DNA from: Microbacterium hibisci | GTDB lineage: Bacteria > Actinomycetota > Actinomycetes > Actinomycetales > Microbacteriaceae | Assembly (NCBI RefSeq): GCF_015278255.1 | Contig: NZ_JADIJC010000004.1 | Span: forward strand, 186,001-250,000 | Direction of reading: 5' to 3' | Length of the DNA stretch: 64,000 nt | Shown here: positions 27,262 to 40,035 of the stretch, in pieces | How positions within the stretch are numbered: the stretch's first letter is position 1 | Layout of the letters: every line of letters starts with the position of its first letter | Translations under genes and position numbers: made by a program | Notes under the pieces: generated by a model | The model's input: the letters and a program-made list of their open reading frames with translations, nothing else | The model's database searches: none | What the model was told of the DNA's origin: nothing

Positions 27262-28488
27262 GTGATCGTGGAGCACCTGAGTCTGGTCGACTTCCGCAAC
27301 TATGCGGCCGCCGACGTCGACCTGGGCCCGGGTCCGAATGTCTTCGTCGGGCGCAACGGTCAGGGCAAGACGAACCTCGCCGAGGCCATCGGCTTCTTCG
27401 CCACCCTCGGGTCGCACCGGGTGTCGAACGATGCGCCGATGGTGCGGGACGGCGCGGATGCCGCGATCATCCGCGCCCGGCTGGCACACGGTGAGCGTCG
27501 CGTGCAGCTCGAGGCGCAGGTCAATCGCCAGGGCTCGAACAAAGCGCGGGTCAACGGCTCGCCGGTGAAGCCGGCCGAGCTTCCGCGCTACGCCCAGGTC
27601 GTGCTGTTCGCTCCCGAAGACCTGCAGATCGTGCGCGGCGACCCGTCGGCGCGCCGGCGGTTCGCCGATCAGCTCCTGGTGCAGCGGGCTCCCCGCATGG
27701 CCGGCGTCATCGCCGACTACGACCGGGTGCTCAAGCAGCGCACCGCGCTGCTGAAGTCCGCGAAGGCCCGCGGGGTCCGGGGCGACGCCCTCTCGACCCT
27801 CGACGTGTGGGACGACAAGCTCGTCGCTCTCGGCACGCAGCTCATCGCCGCGCGTCTGGCCCTCGCCGCGGATCTCGCGACGCCGCTCGCCGCGGCGTAC
27901 ACGGCGATCGCCGGCGCCGATCACCGGCCCGAGATCGAATGGGCCCTCTCCGTGGCCGGTGCCGAGACCGGCGAAGACGGCGACTCGATGTCAGGCGCCG
28001 CGGCTCCGGTCGCTGCGGCGCCGGAATCCGGTTCGCCGCAGACCGAGCGGATCGCCGACCTCTTCCGGCAGGCACTGGCGGCGAAGCGCATGTCCGAGCT
28101 CGAGCGCGGCCTCACGCTCGTCGGTCCGCACCGCGACGACCTGCTCCTGCGGATCCGCGGCCTTCCGGTGAAGGGGTACGCCTCGCACGGCGAGTCGTGG
28201 TCGGTCGCGCTGTCGCTGCGACTCGCGTCGGCCGAGCTCCTGCGCGCCGACTCGCGCCTCGGCGACCCGGTGCTGATCCTCGACGACGTCTTCGCAGAGC
28301 TCGATGCCGACCGCCGCGCGCGCTTGGCCGGACTCGCCGGCGACTACGAGCAGGTGGTCGTGACCGCCGCGGTCGAGGGCGATGTGCCCGAGGTGCTGCG
28401 CGCCCGCATGGTGCGGGTCGAGGCCGGACGCATCGTTCCGCCGGACGACGCGTCGCCGGTATCGGAGCCGGGGGCGACGGATGTCTGA
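27262..28488 (+). CDS. recF: DNA replication and repair protein RecF
   Basis: 408 residues. SMC-like ABC ATPase that helps load RecA at gaps. Walker A GRNGQGKT is at 30-37. The ABC signature and Walker B (VLILDDVFAELD) are in the C-terminal third. An Ala/Pro/Ser-rich insert (AAAPVAAAPESGSPQ) sits at about 247-262 in the lobe region. The stop overlaps the start of the DUF721 gene by 8 nt, so the two are coupled. Confidence 0.96.
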   Translation: MIVEHLSLVDFRNYAAADVDLGPGPNVFVGRNGQGKTNLAEAIGFFATLGSHRVSNDAPMVRDGADAAIIRARLAHGERRVQLEAQVNRQGSNKARVNGSPVKPAELPRYAQVVLFAPEDLQIVRGDPSARRRFADQLLVQRAPRMAGVIADYDRVLKQRTALLKSAKARGVRGDALSTLDVWDDKLVALGTQLIAARLALAADLATPLAAAYTAIAGADHRPEIEWALSVAGAETGEDGDSMSGAAAPVAAAPESGSPQTERIADLFRQALAAKRMSELERGLTLVGPHRDDLLLRIRGLPVKGYASHGESWSVALSLRLASAELLRADSRLGDPVLILDDVFAELDADRRARLAGLAGDYEQVVVTAAVEGDVPEVLRARMVRVEAGRIVPPDDASPVSEPGATDV

Positions 28489-29044
28489 CCCCTCAACGGG
28501 CTCGGGGACCGAGAAGCCGCAGGACGCGGCATCCGTCTCCCGATCCGAACCGCCCGCCGACCGCACGGCGGTGCCGGAGACGATCGCGACCTATCTGCGG
28601 CTCCGCGGGCTCGAGCCGTCGGCCCGGTCGTGGCGCAAGAAGCGGCGCCGGCGCACCGAGGACGACGAGAACATCCCGTTCGCACCGGGACGCGACCCGC
28701 GCGGCGTCGGCGATGTGCTCGCCGATCTGACGCGGGAGTCGGGATGGGACGCCCAGCTGGCGCGCGAGGACGTGGTCCGCGCGTGGGATCAGGTGGCCGG
28801 CGACGACACGGCCAAGCACACCCGGCCCGTCGCCTTCTCGGAGGGCACGCTGACCATCCAGGCGGACTCGACGGCGTGGGCGAAGCAGCTGCAGCTGATG
28901 CGTGCGCACATCCTCTCGGAGATCGTCCGGAGGTACCCCGAGGCGGGGGTGAACGCGGTGCGCTTCATCGGCCCCGACGTCCCCTCCTGGAAATGGGGTC
29001 CCAGAACGATTCCAGGGCGGGGCCCGCGCGATACCTACGGATAA
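28481..29044 (+). CDS. DUF721 (DciA-like) protein
   Basis: 187 residues. The first 75 are polar and basic (RSWRKKRRRRTEDDEN). The DUF721 domain follows at about 80-170, with AWDQVAGDDTAKHTRPVAF and a WAKQLQLMRAHIL helix. DUF721 includes DciA, which helps load the replicative helicase in bacteria without DnaC. The position between recF and gyrB fits the actinobacterial member of that family. ATG 28481, overlapping recF, is preferred to longer frames. Confidence 0.88.
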   Translation: MSDPSTGSGTEKPQDAASVSRSEPPADRTAVPETIATYLRLRGLEPSARSWRKKRRRRTEDDENIPFAPGRDPRGVGDVLADLTRESGWDAQLAREDVVRAWDQVAGDDTAKHTRPVAFSEGTLTIQADSTAWAKQLQLMRAHILSEIVRRYPEAGVNAVRFIGPDVPSWKWGPRTIPGRGPRDTYG

Positions 29045-29123
29045 GTCACGTCAGGAGCCGTCCCGATCGATTTCCGGGCGTCACAGGGCCGTAGAGCGCT
29101 GTGATCGGGCTGTTACCCGATAG

Positions 29124-31208
<2,085 letters not shown>

Positions 31209-31238
31209 GAACAGGCGAGCGCAGCGAGCTGCCGTCGT

Positions 31239-31267
31239 TCGTTGAGCGAGCGCAGCGAGTCGAAACG
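31239..31267 (-). repeat. Dispersed intergenic repeat, copy 2 (inverted)
   Basis: TCGTTGAGCGAGC...CGAAACG in the gyrB-gyrA gap; its reverse complement resembles the element at 27189-27223. A partial GCGAGCGCAGCGAG word also occurs at 31216-31229. Confidence 0.7.
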
Positions 31268-31308
31268 CCGCAAGCCGATCTCGAAACGCAACAAGAATCG
31301 AAGAAGAC

Positions 31309-33944
<2,636 letters not shown>

Positions 33945-33948
<4 letters not shown>

Positions 33949-34349
33949 GCACAGTAGCCGACAAGCTCGCCAAGAAGTCCAGTCACAAGACCAGCGCCAA
34001 GCAGGTGCGCCTGCGCCTGGTGTACATCGACTTCTGGTCCGCCGTGAAGCTGTCGTTCCTCGCGGCGATCGCCATCGCCGTGGTGACCGTGGTCTCGTTC
34101 GTCATGGTCTTCCTCGTCGTCTCGACCACCGGCCTCATCGGCAAGGCCGACGAGTTCTTCGCCAGCTTCTCCGACGGCAGCATCCTGCTGTCTGACTTCG
34201 TGAGCTTCCCACAGGTGCTGGCGTTCTCGGCGGTCGTCGCGATCCTGAACCTCGTCGTCGTGACGGTGCTCGGAGCCGTCGTCGCGGGCATCTACAACCT
34301 CGCGGTCAAGGTGACCGGCGGCCTTCTGGTCGGCTTCACCTCGAACTGA
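33945..34349 (+). CDS. DUF3566 membrane protein
   Basis: 134 residues. A short basic cytoplasmic N-terminus leads into two strong transmembrane segments, about 30-62 ([20 protein letters not shown] and beyond) and about 90-115. DUF3566 proteins sit directly after gyrA in many actinobacteria. The gene is translationally coupled to gyrA. Function unknown; no catalytic motif is visible. Confidence 0.9.
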
Positions 34350-34361
34350 CGCACATGCCGG

Positions 34362-34402
34362 AGCGCCGGCATCCGTGGATCTCGATTCCGGATGCCGGCG
34401 CT
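34362..34402. terminator. Bidirectional terminator between DUF3566 and VIT-family genes
   Basis: A perfect 14-bp stem (34362-34375 with 34389-34402), loop 13 nt, between two convergent genes. The stem includes the word CGGATGCCGGC, recurrent in this genome. Confidence 0.8.
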
Positions 34403-34414
34403 TCGTGCTTCTCG

Positions 34415-35128
34415 CTACACCACGGTGGTGCCGAGCAGCGTTCCGATGAGCCAGGTCGCGACGAGCGCCAGCGCCCCGCCCAGCACGAGACGAGTCGCCG
34501 CGCGCAGGCGCGGAGCGCCGCCGAGGTGGGCCGAGACCGTGCCGGTGACCGCGAGGGCGATGAGCACCGCGACGAAGGTGACGGGCACCCGCCACTCGGG
34601 CGGTGGCAGCAGGATCGCCAGCAGCGGCAGCAGCGCGCCGAGCGTGAAGGCGATCGCCGACGAGACGGCCGCGTGCCACGGGTTGACGAGGTCGTCCTGG
34701 TCGATGTGCAGCTCGACCTCGAGGTGGGCCGACAGCGCGTCGTGTGCGGTGAGCTCGAGCGCGACCTGTCGTGCGGTCTCCTCGGTCAGCCCGCGCGCGC
34801 GATACAGCTGCGCCAGCTCGGCGAGCTCCTCCTCCGGCATCTCATGCAGTTCGCGGCGCTCCTTGGCGATGAGGGCGCGCTCGGTGTCGCGCTGGCTGCT
34901 CACCGAGACGTATTCGCCGAGCGCCATCGAGATGGCACCGCCGACGAGGCCCGCGATGCCGGCCGTGAACAGCGCGCCGGTATCGGTGGTCGCGCCGGCG
35001 ACGCCGACCACCAGCGCGGCGACCGAGACGATGCCGTCGTTCGCGCCCAGCACGCCCGCGCGGAGCCAGTTCAAACGCTGCCCGAGGCCGGCGCCGTGGG
35101 GCTCGTGGGGATGGGAGTCAGCCGTCAC
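34415..35128 (-). CDS. VIT1/CCC1 family Fe/Mn transporter
   Basis: About 237 residues from GTG 35128 (an in-frame TTG at 35140 is possible). It has about five membrane segments. The opening LNWLRAGVLGANDGIVSVAALVVGVAGA and the segment GGAISMALGEYVSVSSQRD are typical of the family that moves Fe2+ or Mn2+. The central helical, Glu-rich region (ERRELHEMPEEELAELAQLY) matches the cytoplasmic metal-binding domain of plant VIT1. Metal specificity cannot be decided. It is convergent with the gyrase operon. Confidence 0.87.
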   Translation of the reverse strand: MTADSHPHEPHGAGLGQRLNWLRAGVLGANDGIVSVAALVVGVAGATTDTGALFTAGIAGLVGGAISMALGEYVSVSSQRDTERALIAKERRELHEMPEEELAELAQLYRARGLTEETARQVALELTAHDALSAHLEVELHIDQDDLVNPWHAAVSSAIAFTLGALLPLLAILLPPPEWRVPVTFVAVLIALAVTGTVSAHLGGAPRLRAATRLVLGGALALVATWLIGTLLGTTVV

Positions 35129-35213
35129 GTGCCCAGTCAACCAGCCGATTCGTGAAATCCGGATTCGTCGGGTAAAGTCTTGGAGGTTGCGGCGCGCAGG
35201 CGAAGCAGCAGAC

Positions 35214-35287
35214 GGGGCTATAGCTCAGGCGGTTAGAGCGCTTCACTGATAATGAAGAGGTCCCAGGTTCAAGTCCTGGTAGCCCCA
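35214..35287 (+). tRNA. tRNA-Ile (GAT)
   Basis: 74 nt. The acceptor stem is GGGGCTA/TAGCCCC with discriminator A. The anticodon arm CTTCA-CTGATAA-TGAAG gives anticodon GAT, and the T arm is CCAGG-TTCAAGT-CCTGG. The CCA end is not encoded. It pairs with the tRNA-Ala 95 bp downstream. Confidence 0.97.
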
Positions 35288-35382
35288 CAGGCGATTGAGG
35301 CGAGCGCAGCGATGCTTGCAGTCACTGCCGAGCCGATTGAGTCCTGTTGAGCGGACGAAGTCCGCGATCACATCAAAGCCCC

Positions 35383-35455
35383 GGGGCCTTAGCTCAGTTG
35401 GTAGAGCGCCTGCTTTGCAAGCAGGATGTCAGGAGTTCGAATCTCCTAGGCTCCA
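35383..35455 (+). tRNA. tRNA-Ala (TGC)
   Basis: 73 nt. The acceptor stem is GGGGCCT/AGGCTCC with one G-T pair. The anticodon arm CCTGC-TTTGCAA-GCAGG gives anticodon TGC, and the T arm is AGGAG-TTCGAAT-CTCCT. CCA is not encoded. Confidence 0.97.
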
Positions 35456-35461
35456 CACTCC

Positions 35462-35490
35462 GAAGCCGGTTCCCTTGCGGGACCGGCTTC
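35462..35490 (+). terminator. Terminator after tRNA-Ala
   Basis: GAAGCCGG...CCC TTGC GGG...CCGGCTTC hairpin followed by TTCGTTCT, 7 bp after the tRNA. Confidence 0.85.
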
Positions 35491-35528
35491 TTCGTTCTCC
35501 TGTGCGGCCCGCGCGGTTAGGGTGAAGC

Positions 35529-35969
35529 ATGGATCTGCGCGTCGCGGCTTACGCCGTCATCGTCGACGAGGACGACCGTATCCTGCTCGCTCACTGGAAC
35601 GAGGGCCGGCGCGCCGCATGGACCATGCCGGGCGGTGGTCTCGAGCCCGGTGAGGATCCGGAGCGTGCCGCCCGCCGCGAGGTGCGGGAGGAGACGGGGT
35701 ACCGCGTCGCGATCGAAGGGCTGCTCGGCATCCATTCGCGCGTGATCCCTCCCGGTCGGCGACTGAAGGAGGGGGCGGAGGCGCCGCTTCACACCTTGCG
35801 CATCGTCTACCGGGCGCGCGTCACCGGCGGACGCCTCCGGCACGAGAAGGACGGCTCGACCGACCGCGCCGACTGGTTCCCGCTGGCCGATGTGCGCGGA
35901 CTCCAGCGCGTCAAGCTCGTCGACATCGCGCTCGAGATGGCCGGCGTCGTGCTGCCGACGAAGCGCTGA
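35529..35969 (+). CDS. NUDIX hydrolase
   Basis: 146 residues with a complete Nudix box at about 37-59: GGGLEPGEDPERAARREV followed by REETGY. The substrate, a nucleoside diphosphate linked to another group, cannot be predicted. The N-terminus MDLRVAAYAVIVDEDDRILLAHW is the normal first strand of the fold. The neighbours are tRNA genes and a convergent YbaK-type gene, so the gene is probably monocistronic. Confidence 0.9.
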   Translation: MDLRVAAYAVIVDEDDRILLAHWNEGRRAAWTMPGGGLEPGEDPERAARREVREETGYRVAIEGLLGIHSRVIPPGRRLKEGAEAPLHTLRIVYRARVTGGRLRHEKDGSTDRADWFPLADVRGLQRVKLVDIALEMAGVVLPTKR

Positions 35970-35988
35970 GCGCTCGCGAGGGGCGGGG

Positions 35989-36510
35989 TCACTCCATGGG
36001 CTGCGAGATGTCGGCGACCGTCGCGCCGTAGGCGGCGATGAGGTCGTCGGCGTCGACGAACATGCCGTAGCCGTGGGCGCCCGCACCCATCGCGATGCGC
36101 TGACCGACGATCGCGCCGTCGGCGTAGATCGGCCAGTCGTGCGTGCTGCCCAGCGGCACGATGGTGCCCCGCTCGTAGCCGGTGGCGGCGAGGGCGCGCG
36201 CCGGGTCGGGCAGCTGCAGCTTGTTGACGCCGACGACGGCGCGCAGCTTCGGCCATGAGATCGCGCGATCACCCGGGATCAGCGCGAACAGATAGGTGTC
36301 GTCGCTGCGCTTGACGACCAGGGTCTTCACGATGCCCGAGGGCGCGATGCCGAGGATGGCGGCCGCCTCGGGAAGGCTGTTCGCGGCCGGGCGCTCGCGG
36401 ATCTCGATCGCCAGGCCGCGCGCGGCCGCCGCCGCGCGAACGCGGTCGACGCCCTGCGCAGTGTCGCCGGAGACCGGCTCCCGGGTGTCGCCGGGAGCGG
36501 GCTCAGGCAT
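35989..36510 (-). CDS. YbaK/EbsC family aminoacyl-tRNA deacylase-like protein
   Basis: 173 residues. After about 20 Pro/Gly-rich residues the YbaK fold runs to the end. IVKTLVVKRSDDTYLFALIPGD carries the conserved central Lys, and PLGSTHDWPIYAD and GAGAHGYGMFVDADDL lie toward the end. Members hydrolyse mischarged Cys- or Pro-tRNA, or act on related substrates. The start overlaps the stop of the upstream membrane-associated protein by 8 nt. Confidence 0.85.
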   Translation of the reverse strand: MPEPAPGDTREPVSGDTAQGVDRVRAAAAARGLAIEIRERPAANSLPEAAAILGIAPSGIVKTLVVKRSDDTYLFALIPGDRAISWPKLRAVVGVNKLQLPDPARALAATGYERGTIVPLGSTHDWPIYADGAIVGQRIAMGAGAHGYGMFVDADDLIAAYGATVADISQPME

Positions 36511-37018
36511 CCGGTGCGCGCAGCGGGTCGTCCGCGACCCAGAGCTCGTCGTCGGCGCGCAGCGTCTGCCACGCGGCGTACAGCACTCCCACCGCGGCGG
36601 CGACGCCGAGGATGATGGCGATCCAGCCGCCGGCGCCGAGACCCTTCTTCACCGGCTCGGGAGCCGCCTTCTTGAACGACGCCTTGAGGTCGATGCCGCG
36701 GCCGTCGGCCAGGCGAGACCGCGTGTCGTTCGCGGCGTCCCACACCGAGAGCGCGGAGCCGACGACGGCTCCCGCGGCGGGGATGACCGTTCCGTTGACG
36801 ACCTTCTTGCCCTTGTCGACATACGGCGCGGCGTATCGCTCGTAGCCGGCCTGCACCTGGGGCCGGACCTGCTCACGGCCGTAGTTCCCGAGCTGGCGGC
36901 TGGCCTCGCGCGCGACCGAAGCGGCCTCGCCGACCAGCACCTGCTGGGCCTCCCACAGGTTTCCGGCCTGCTTCTGCAGCTTCTGGAGTTCCTTCTTGCG
37001 CTTGCGGCTGAGGCTCAC
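36503..37018 (-). CDS. Basic protein with one C-terminal membrane helix
   Basis: 171 residues from a GTG behind GGGAGGGC. The N-terminus is very basic (SLSRKRKKELQKLQKQAG). A helical region with YGREQVRPQVQAGYERYAAPYVDKGKK follows. One transmembrane helix (GAGGWIAIILGVAAAVGVLYAAW) lies near residues 127-149, with an acidic end. I recognise no catalytic motif; the central region resembles uncharacterised actinobacterial membrane-associated proteins. It is coupled to the YbaK-type gene and diverges from the cyclophilin gene. Confidence 0.8.
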   Translation of the reverse strand: MSLSRKRKKELQKLQKQAGNLWEAQQVLVGEAASVAREASRQLGNYGREQVRPQVQAGYERYAAPYVDKGKKVVNGTVIPAAGAVVGSALSVWDAANDTRSRLADGRGIDLKASFKKAAPEPVKKGLGAGGWIAIILGVAAAVGVLYAAWQTLRADDELWVADDPLRAPDA

Positions 37019-37114
37019 GGTTGCCCTCCCTGTCGTGGGGATGTCGGTCTCCCCATCTTGCCAGACCACTGCTGAGACGGGAGGGGTTGCAGGGAACTCT
37101 GAGACAATGTAGGA

Positions 37115-37687
37115 ATGCCGCTTCACACCGCAGTCGCAACGATCCACACCAACTACGGCGACATCCTCGTCAACCTGTTCGGCGACCACGCGCCCCGCAC
37201 CGTGCAGAACTTCATCGGCCTCTCCGACGGCTCGCAGGCCTGGACGCACCCCGCGACCGGCAAGCCCGGCGACGGACCCCTGTACAAGGACGTCATCTTC
37301 CACCGCATCATCTCGGGCTTCATGATCCAGGGCGGCGACCCGCTCGGTCAGGGCGTCGGCGGCCCGGGCTACAACTTCAACGACGAGATCAACGGCGAGC
37401 TCACCTTCACCGAGCCGTACAAGCTCGCGATGGCGAACGCCGGCCTGCGCCGCAACGCGATCACCGGCAAGCCCGAGGGCACCAACGGCTCGCAGTTCTT
37501 CATCACCGTCCCCGGCCAGGGCGGCCGCGGTCCGGAGTGGCTGCAGGGCAAGCACACGATCTTCGGCGAGGTCGCCGACGACGCCTCGAAGGCCGTCGTC
37601 GACACCATCGCCGAGGTTCCGACCGCTGCGGGCGACCGTCCGGTCGAGCCTGTCGTCATCGAGTCCATCGACATCGCCACGGTCTGA
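37115..37687 (+). CDS. ppiA: Peptidyl-prolyl cis-trans isomerase, cyclophilin type
   Basis: 190 residues with no signal peptide, so cytoplasmic. Cyclophilin core motifs: FHRIISGFMIQGGDP, NEIN-like FNDEINGE, NGSQFFIT and the HTIFGEV strand. The catalytic Arg is in FHRI. It lies immediately before the rhomboid gene (9 bp gap), an arrangement conserved near actinobacterial origins. Confidence 0.95.
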   Translation: MPLHTAVATIHTNYGDILVNLFGDHAPRTVQNFIGLSDGSQAWTHPATGKPGDGPLYKDVIFHRIISGFMIQGGDPLGQGVGGPGYNFNDEINGELTFTEPYKLAMANAGLRRNAITGKPEGTNGSQFFITVPGQGGRGPEWLQGKHTIFGEVADDASKAVVDTIAEVPTAAGDRPVEPVVIESIDIATV

Positions 37688-37696
37688 CCGCCGCGC

Positions 37697-38587
37697 GTGA
37701 CCACCGACGACTTCCAGCGCAACCGCGAGAACTTCTGCTACCGGCATCCTGATCGGCAGAGCTTCGTGCTCTGCCAGCGATGCCTGCGCACGATCTGCCC
37801 GGAATGCCAGACGCCCGCCGCGGTGGGCGTCGTCTGCCCGGAGTGCCTGCGCGATCAGCAGAAGTCCCAGTCGCCGGCGCAGCGGAAGGCCGAGCGTCGG
37901 TGGTCGCGCCCGCGGGCGATGTCGGCGTCGTCCGGGCAGCCCATCGTCACGTACACGATCATCGGGATCACCGCGTTCGTGTACCTCCTCACCCTCATCC
38001 CGGGGATCGGCGAGTCGATCCAGGAGGCGCTGCTGTACTGGGCGCCGCTGATGTACCCGCAGTTCGGGGGCCCCTTCGAACCGTGGCGACTCGTGACCGT
38101 GTCGCTGGTCCACTCCGGCATCTGGCATGTGGGGCTCAACATGCTCGCGCTGTGGATGATCGGCCGCAGCCTCGAGCCGCTCCTCGGCCGCTGGCGGTTC
38201 CTCACGCTGTATCTCCTGAGCGCCCTGGGCGGCTCCGTCGCCGTGACGCTGCTGTCGTTCGCGACGCCGGTGGTCGGGGCATCCGGCGCCATCTTCGGCC
38301 TCTTCGGCGCGCTCCTCGTGATCGGGCGGCATATCGGCGCGAACATCGCCGGCATCGCGATCGTGCTGGGAATCAACCTGGTCATCGGCTTCATCCCCGG
38401 CTTCAACGTCTCGTGGCAGGCGCACGTCGGAGGGCTGGTCGCCGGTCTGCTGGTGGCGTTCATCTTCACGCGCACGCGCGCGGTCCGGCAGCGCGGGCTC
38501 CAGATCGGGCTGCTGGTCGCCGTGGGTGCGGGGATGATCGCGCTGCTCTTCGTGCCCGCCCTGTTCCCCGCGCTCATCCTCGGCTGA
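37697..38587 (+). CDS. Rhomboid family intramembrane serine protease
   Basis: 296 residues from a GTG. The N-terminal 50 residues hold paired Cys (C27/C30, C34/C37, C47/C50) and a CYRHP motif, a likely zinc-binding B-box-like region. The six-helix rhomboid core follows, with catalytic Ser196 in GASGAIFG and His243 in QAHVGG. It would cleave membrane proteins within or near the bilayer; the substrate is unknown. A glycine-rich W-R region near 200 and LNMLALWMIGRSLEP match the family. Probably co-transcribed with the cyclophilin. Confidence 0.93.
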   Translation: MTTDDFQRNRENFCYRHPDRQSFVLCQRCLRTICPECQTPAAVGVVCPECLRDQQKSQSPAQRKAERRWSRPRAMSASSGQPIVTYTIIGITAFVYLLTLIPGIGESIQEALLYWAPLMYPQFGGPFEPWRLVTVSLVHSGIWHVGLNMLALWMIGRSLEPLLGRWRFLTLYLLSALGGSVAVTLLSFATPVVGASGAIFGLFGALLVIGRHIGANIAGIAIVLGINLVIGFIPGFNVSWQAHVGGLVAGLLVAFIFTRTRAVRQRGLQIGLLVAVGAGMIALLFVPALFPALILG

Positions 38588-38604
38588 GCCGCACCGCGTC
38601 GGAG

Positions 38605-38613
38605 TTATCCACA
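38605..38613 (+). promoter_or_regulatory. Isolated DnaA box downstream of the rhomboid gene
   Basis: A perfect TTATCCACA, followed at once by AGGTTCTTCCACAGG, which contains a second partial box (CTTCCACA). Confidence 0.7.
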
Positions 38614-38643
38614 GGTTCTTCCACAGGTGGGGAGAATCACACG

Positions 38644-38680
38644 GGTGTAATTCACACCTGTTAACAGGGTTGTTAACAAC
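38644..38680. repeat. Run of three adjacent palindromes
   Basis: GGTGT-AATTC-ACACC (38644-38658), CCTGTTAACAGG (38657-38668, perfect) and GTTGTTAACAAC (38669-38680, perfect) lie head to tail between a DnaA box and the rhomboid/crgA terminator. They resemble operator sites for a dimeric regulator. Confidence 0.75.
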
Positions 38681-38715
38681 TGACGGATGCCGCGTCCGCC
38701 GCGTGCGCGCACCGA

Positions 38716-38745
38716 AAAGCCCCGGTCGTCATAGACCGGGGCTTT
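38716..38745. terminator. Bidirectional terminator between rhomboid gene and crgA
   Basis: A perfect 12-bp stem (AAAGCCCCGGTC with GACCGGGGCTTT) around GTCATA. It ends with T-rich or A-rich tracts in both directions and serves two convergent genes. Confidence 0.9.
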
Positions 38746-38763
38746 CGCTGTTGATGGGATTCG

Positions 38764-39003
38764 CTACCGCCAGCGCGTCGTCATCAGGAAGCCGATGAAG
38801 GCGATCCCGAATCCGATGACCAGATTCCACGGGCCGATGCCCGGGATCGGGTACTGCATGCCGCTCAGGTAGAAGACGAGGATCCAGACCAGACCGATGA
38901 GCATCAGTCCGATCATGATCGGCTTGAACCACACCGGATTGGGTGCGGCCTCGCCTTCTGCGCGCTCGACGAGCGAGTCGTCGTCTTTGCCGGGTCGTGC
39001 CAT
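38764..39003 (-). CDS. crgA: Cell-division protein CrgA
   Basis: 79 residues with two transmembrane helices (WFKPIMIGLMLIGLVWILVFYL and GPWNLVIGFGIAFIGFLM). NPVWFKPIMIGLM and YPIPGIGPWN are family signatures. CrgA is an actinobacterial septum protein that interacts with FtsZ, FtsI and other divisome parts. The ATG at 39003 is two codons inside the longest frame and is chosen because MARPGKDD fits the family start. It diverges from the sortase gene, its usual neighbour. Confidence 0.94.
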   Translation of the reverse strand: MARPGKDDDSLVERAEGEAAPNPVWFKPIMIGLMLIGLVWILVFYLSGMQYPIPGIGPWNLVIGFGIAFIGFLMTTRWR

Positions 39004-39058
39004 GCACAAGAGTCTAACTGTCAGCGCACCTCAACCCACGCTGTGCGACAATCCCCCT

Positions 39059-39847
39059 GTGGATGAAGCGGTGTCCGAGCTGGGGCGCGCCGCGCGCAGG
39101 GGGCGGTCCCCGCGACGGCGCACGTCCGTCGTCGGCGTCATCGGCGAACTGCTCATCACCGCCGGCGTCATCGTGCTGCTCTACGTGGTGTGGCAGCTGT
39201 GGGTCGGCGACCTCATCTACGGCGCCGAGCGCAACGCCGAGGGCACCGAGCTTTCGCAGGAGTTCGAGGAGCAGTGGGCCGCCGAGAATCCTGTCGCCGC
39301 CCCCGAGCCCGACGCCACCGACCCCGCCGCCCCCGTCACCGCCCCGCCGCCGGTCCTTCCCGAGCCCGCCGACGGCGAGAGGTTCGGCGTCATGTACATC
39401 CCCCGGTTCGGCGCGGATTACGCGATGCCGATGGCCGGCGGTGTGAGCCGCCCGCGCACGCTGGACCCGATCGGCATCGGCCACTATCCGGGCACGCGGA
39501 TGCCGGGCGAGCCGGGCAACTTCGCCCTCGCCGCGCATCGCACCACGTGGGGCAAGCCGTTCAACCGCATCGCCGACCTGCGCATCGGCGACGCCATCGT
39601 CGTCGAGACGCGGGAGGGGTGGTTCACGTATCGCTTCCGCACCCTCGAGTACGTCACGCCGAACGAGGTCGAGGTGCTTCTCCCCGTCCCGCAGGCGATG
39701 GACGTCCCCGCCGGCACGGCCTACATCACGCTCACCAGCTGCAGTCCCATGTACGCGATGACCGAGCGGATCGTCGCCTACGGCGTGTTCGAGTCGTTCA
39801 CGCCCCGCGACGCCGGTGCTCCGTCGTCCCTCCAGGCGGTGGCCTGA
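39059..39847 (+). CDS. Class E sortase
   Basis: 262 residues from GTG 39059 (another GTG lies four codons on). A basic N-terminus and one transmembrane helix (VVGVIGELLITAGVIVLLYVVWQLW, about 24-48) are followed by a Pro/Ala-rich stalk and the sortase beta-barrel. The catalytic set is His160 (AAHRTT), Cys228 (TLTSC) and Arg237 (TERIVAYG). Class E enzymes attach proteins, often with an LAXTG signal, to the cell wall. No substrate gene is adjacent. It is coupled to the following small gene (TGA/ATG overlap). Confidence 0.93.
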   Translation: MDEAVSELGRAARRGRSPRRRTSVVGVIGELLITAGVIVLLYVVWQLWVGDLIYGAERNAEGTELSQEFEEQWAAENPVAAPEPDATDPAAPVTAPPPVLPEPADGERFGVMYIPRFGADYAMPMAGGVSRPRTLDPIGIGHYPGTRMPGEPGNFALAAHRTTWGKPFNRIADLRIGDAIVVETREGWFTYRFRTLEYVTPNEVEVLLPVPQAMDVPAGTAYITLTSCSPMYAMTERIVAYGVFESFTPRDAGAPSSLQAVA

Positions 39848-40035
39848 TGTACGCGGCGCTGTGGCACGTCCTTCCCGGACCGTGGTGGGTGCGGGTGCTG
39901 ATCCTGCTCGCGCTCCTCGCGGCGGTGCTGTACGGCCTCGTCTTCTACGTGTTCCCGTGGGTGAGCCAGTTCGTCAACCCTCAGGAGGTCACGGTGACGC
40001 TCCCGGCCGCCCCGCCCGCATCGTCGGTGTCATGA
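39847..40035 (+). CDS. Small single-helix membrane protein
   Basis: 62 residues, MYAALWHVLPGPWWVRVLIL followed by a further hydrophobic stretch and a short polar tail ending PAAPPASSVS. One membrane helix covers about 15-37. It overlaps both neighbours by a few bases (sortase stop, pabA-like start), so it belongs to the same operon. I do not know the function. Small membrane genes at this place recur in actinobacteria. Confidence 0.8.
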   Translation: MYAALWHVLPGPWWVRVLILLALLAAVLYGLVFYVFPWVSQFVNPQEVTVTLPAAPPASSVS

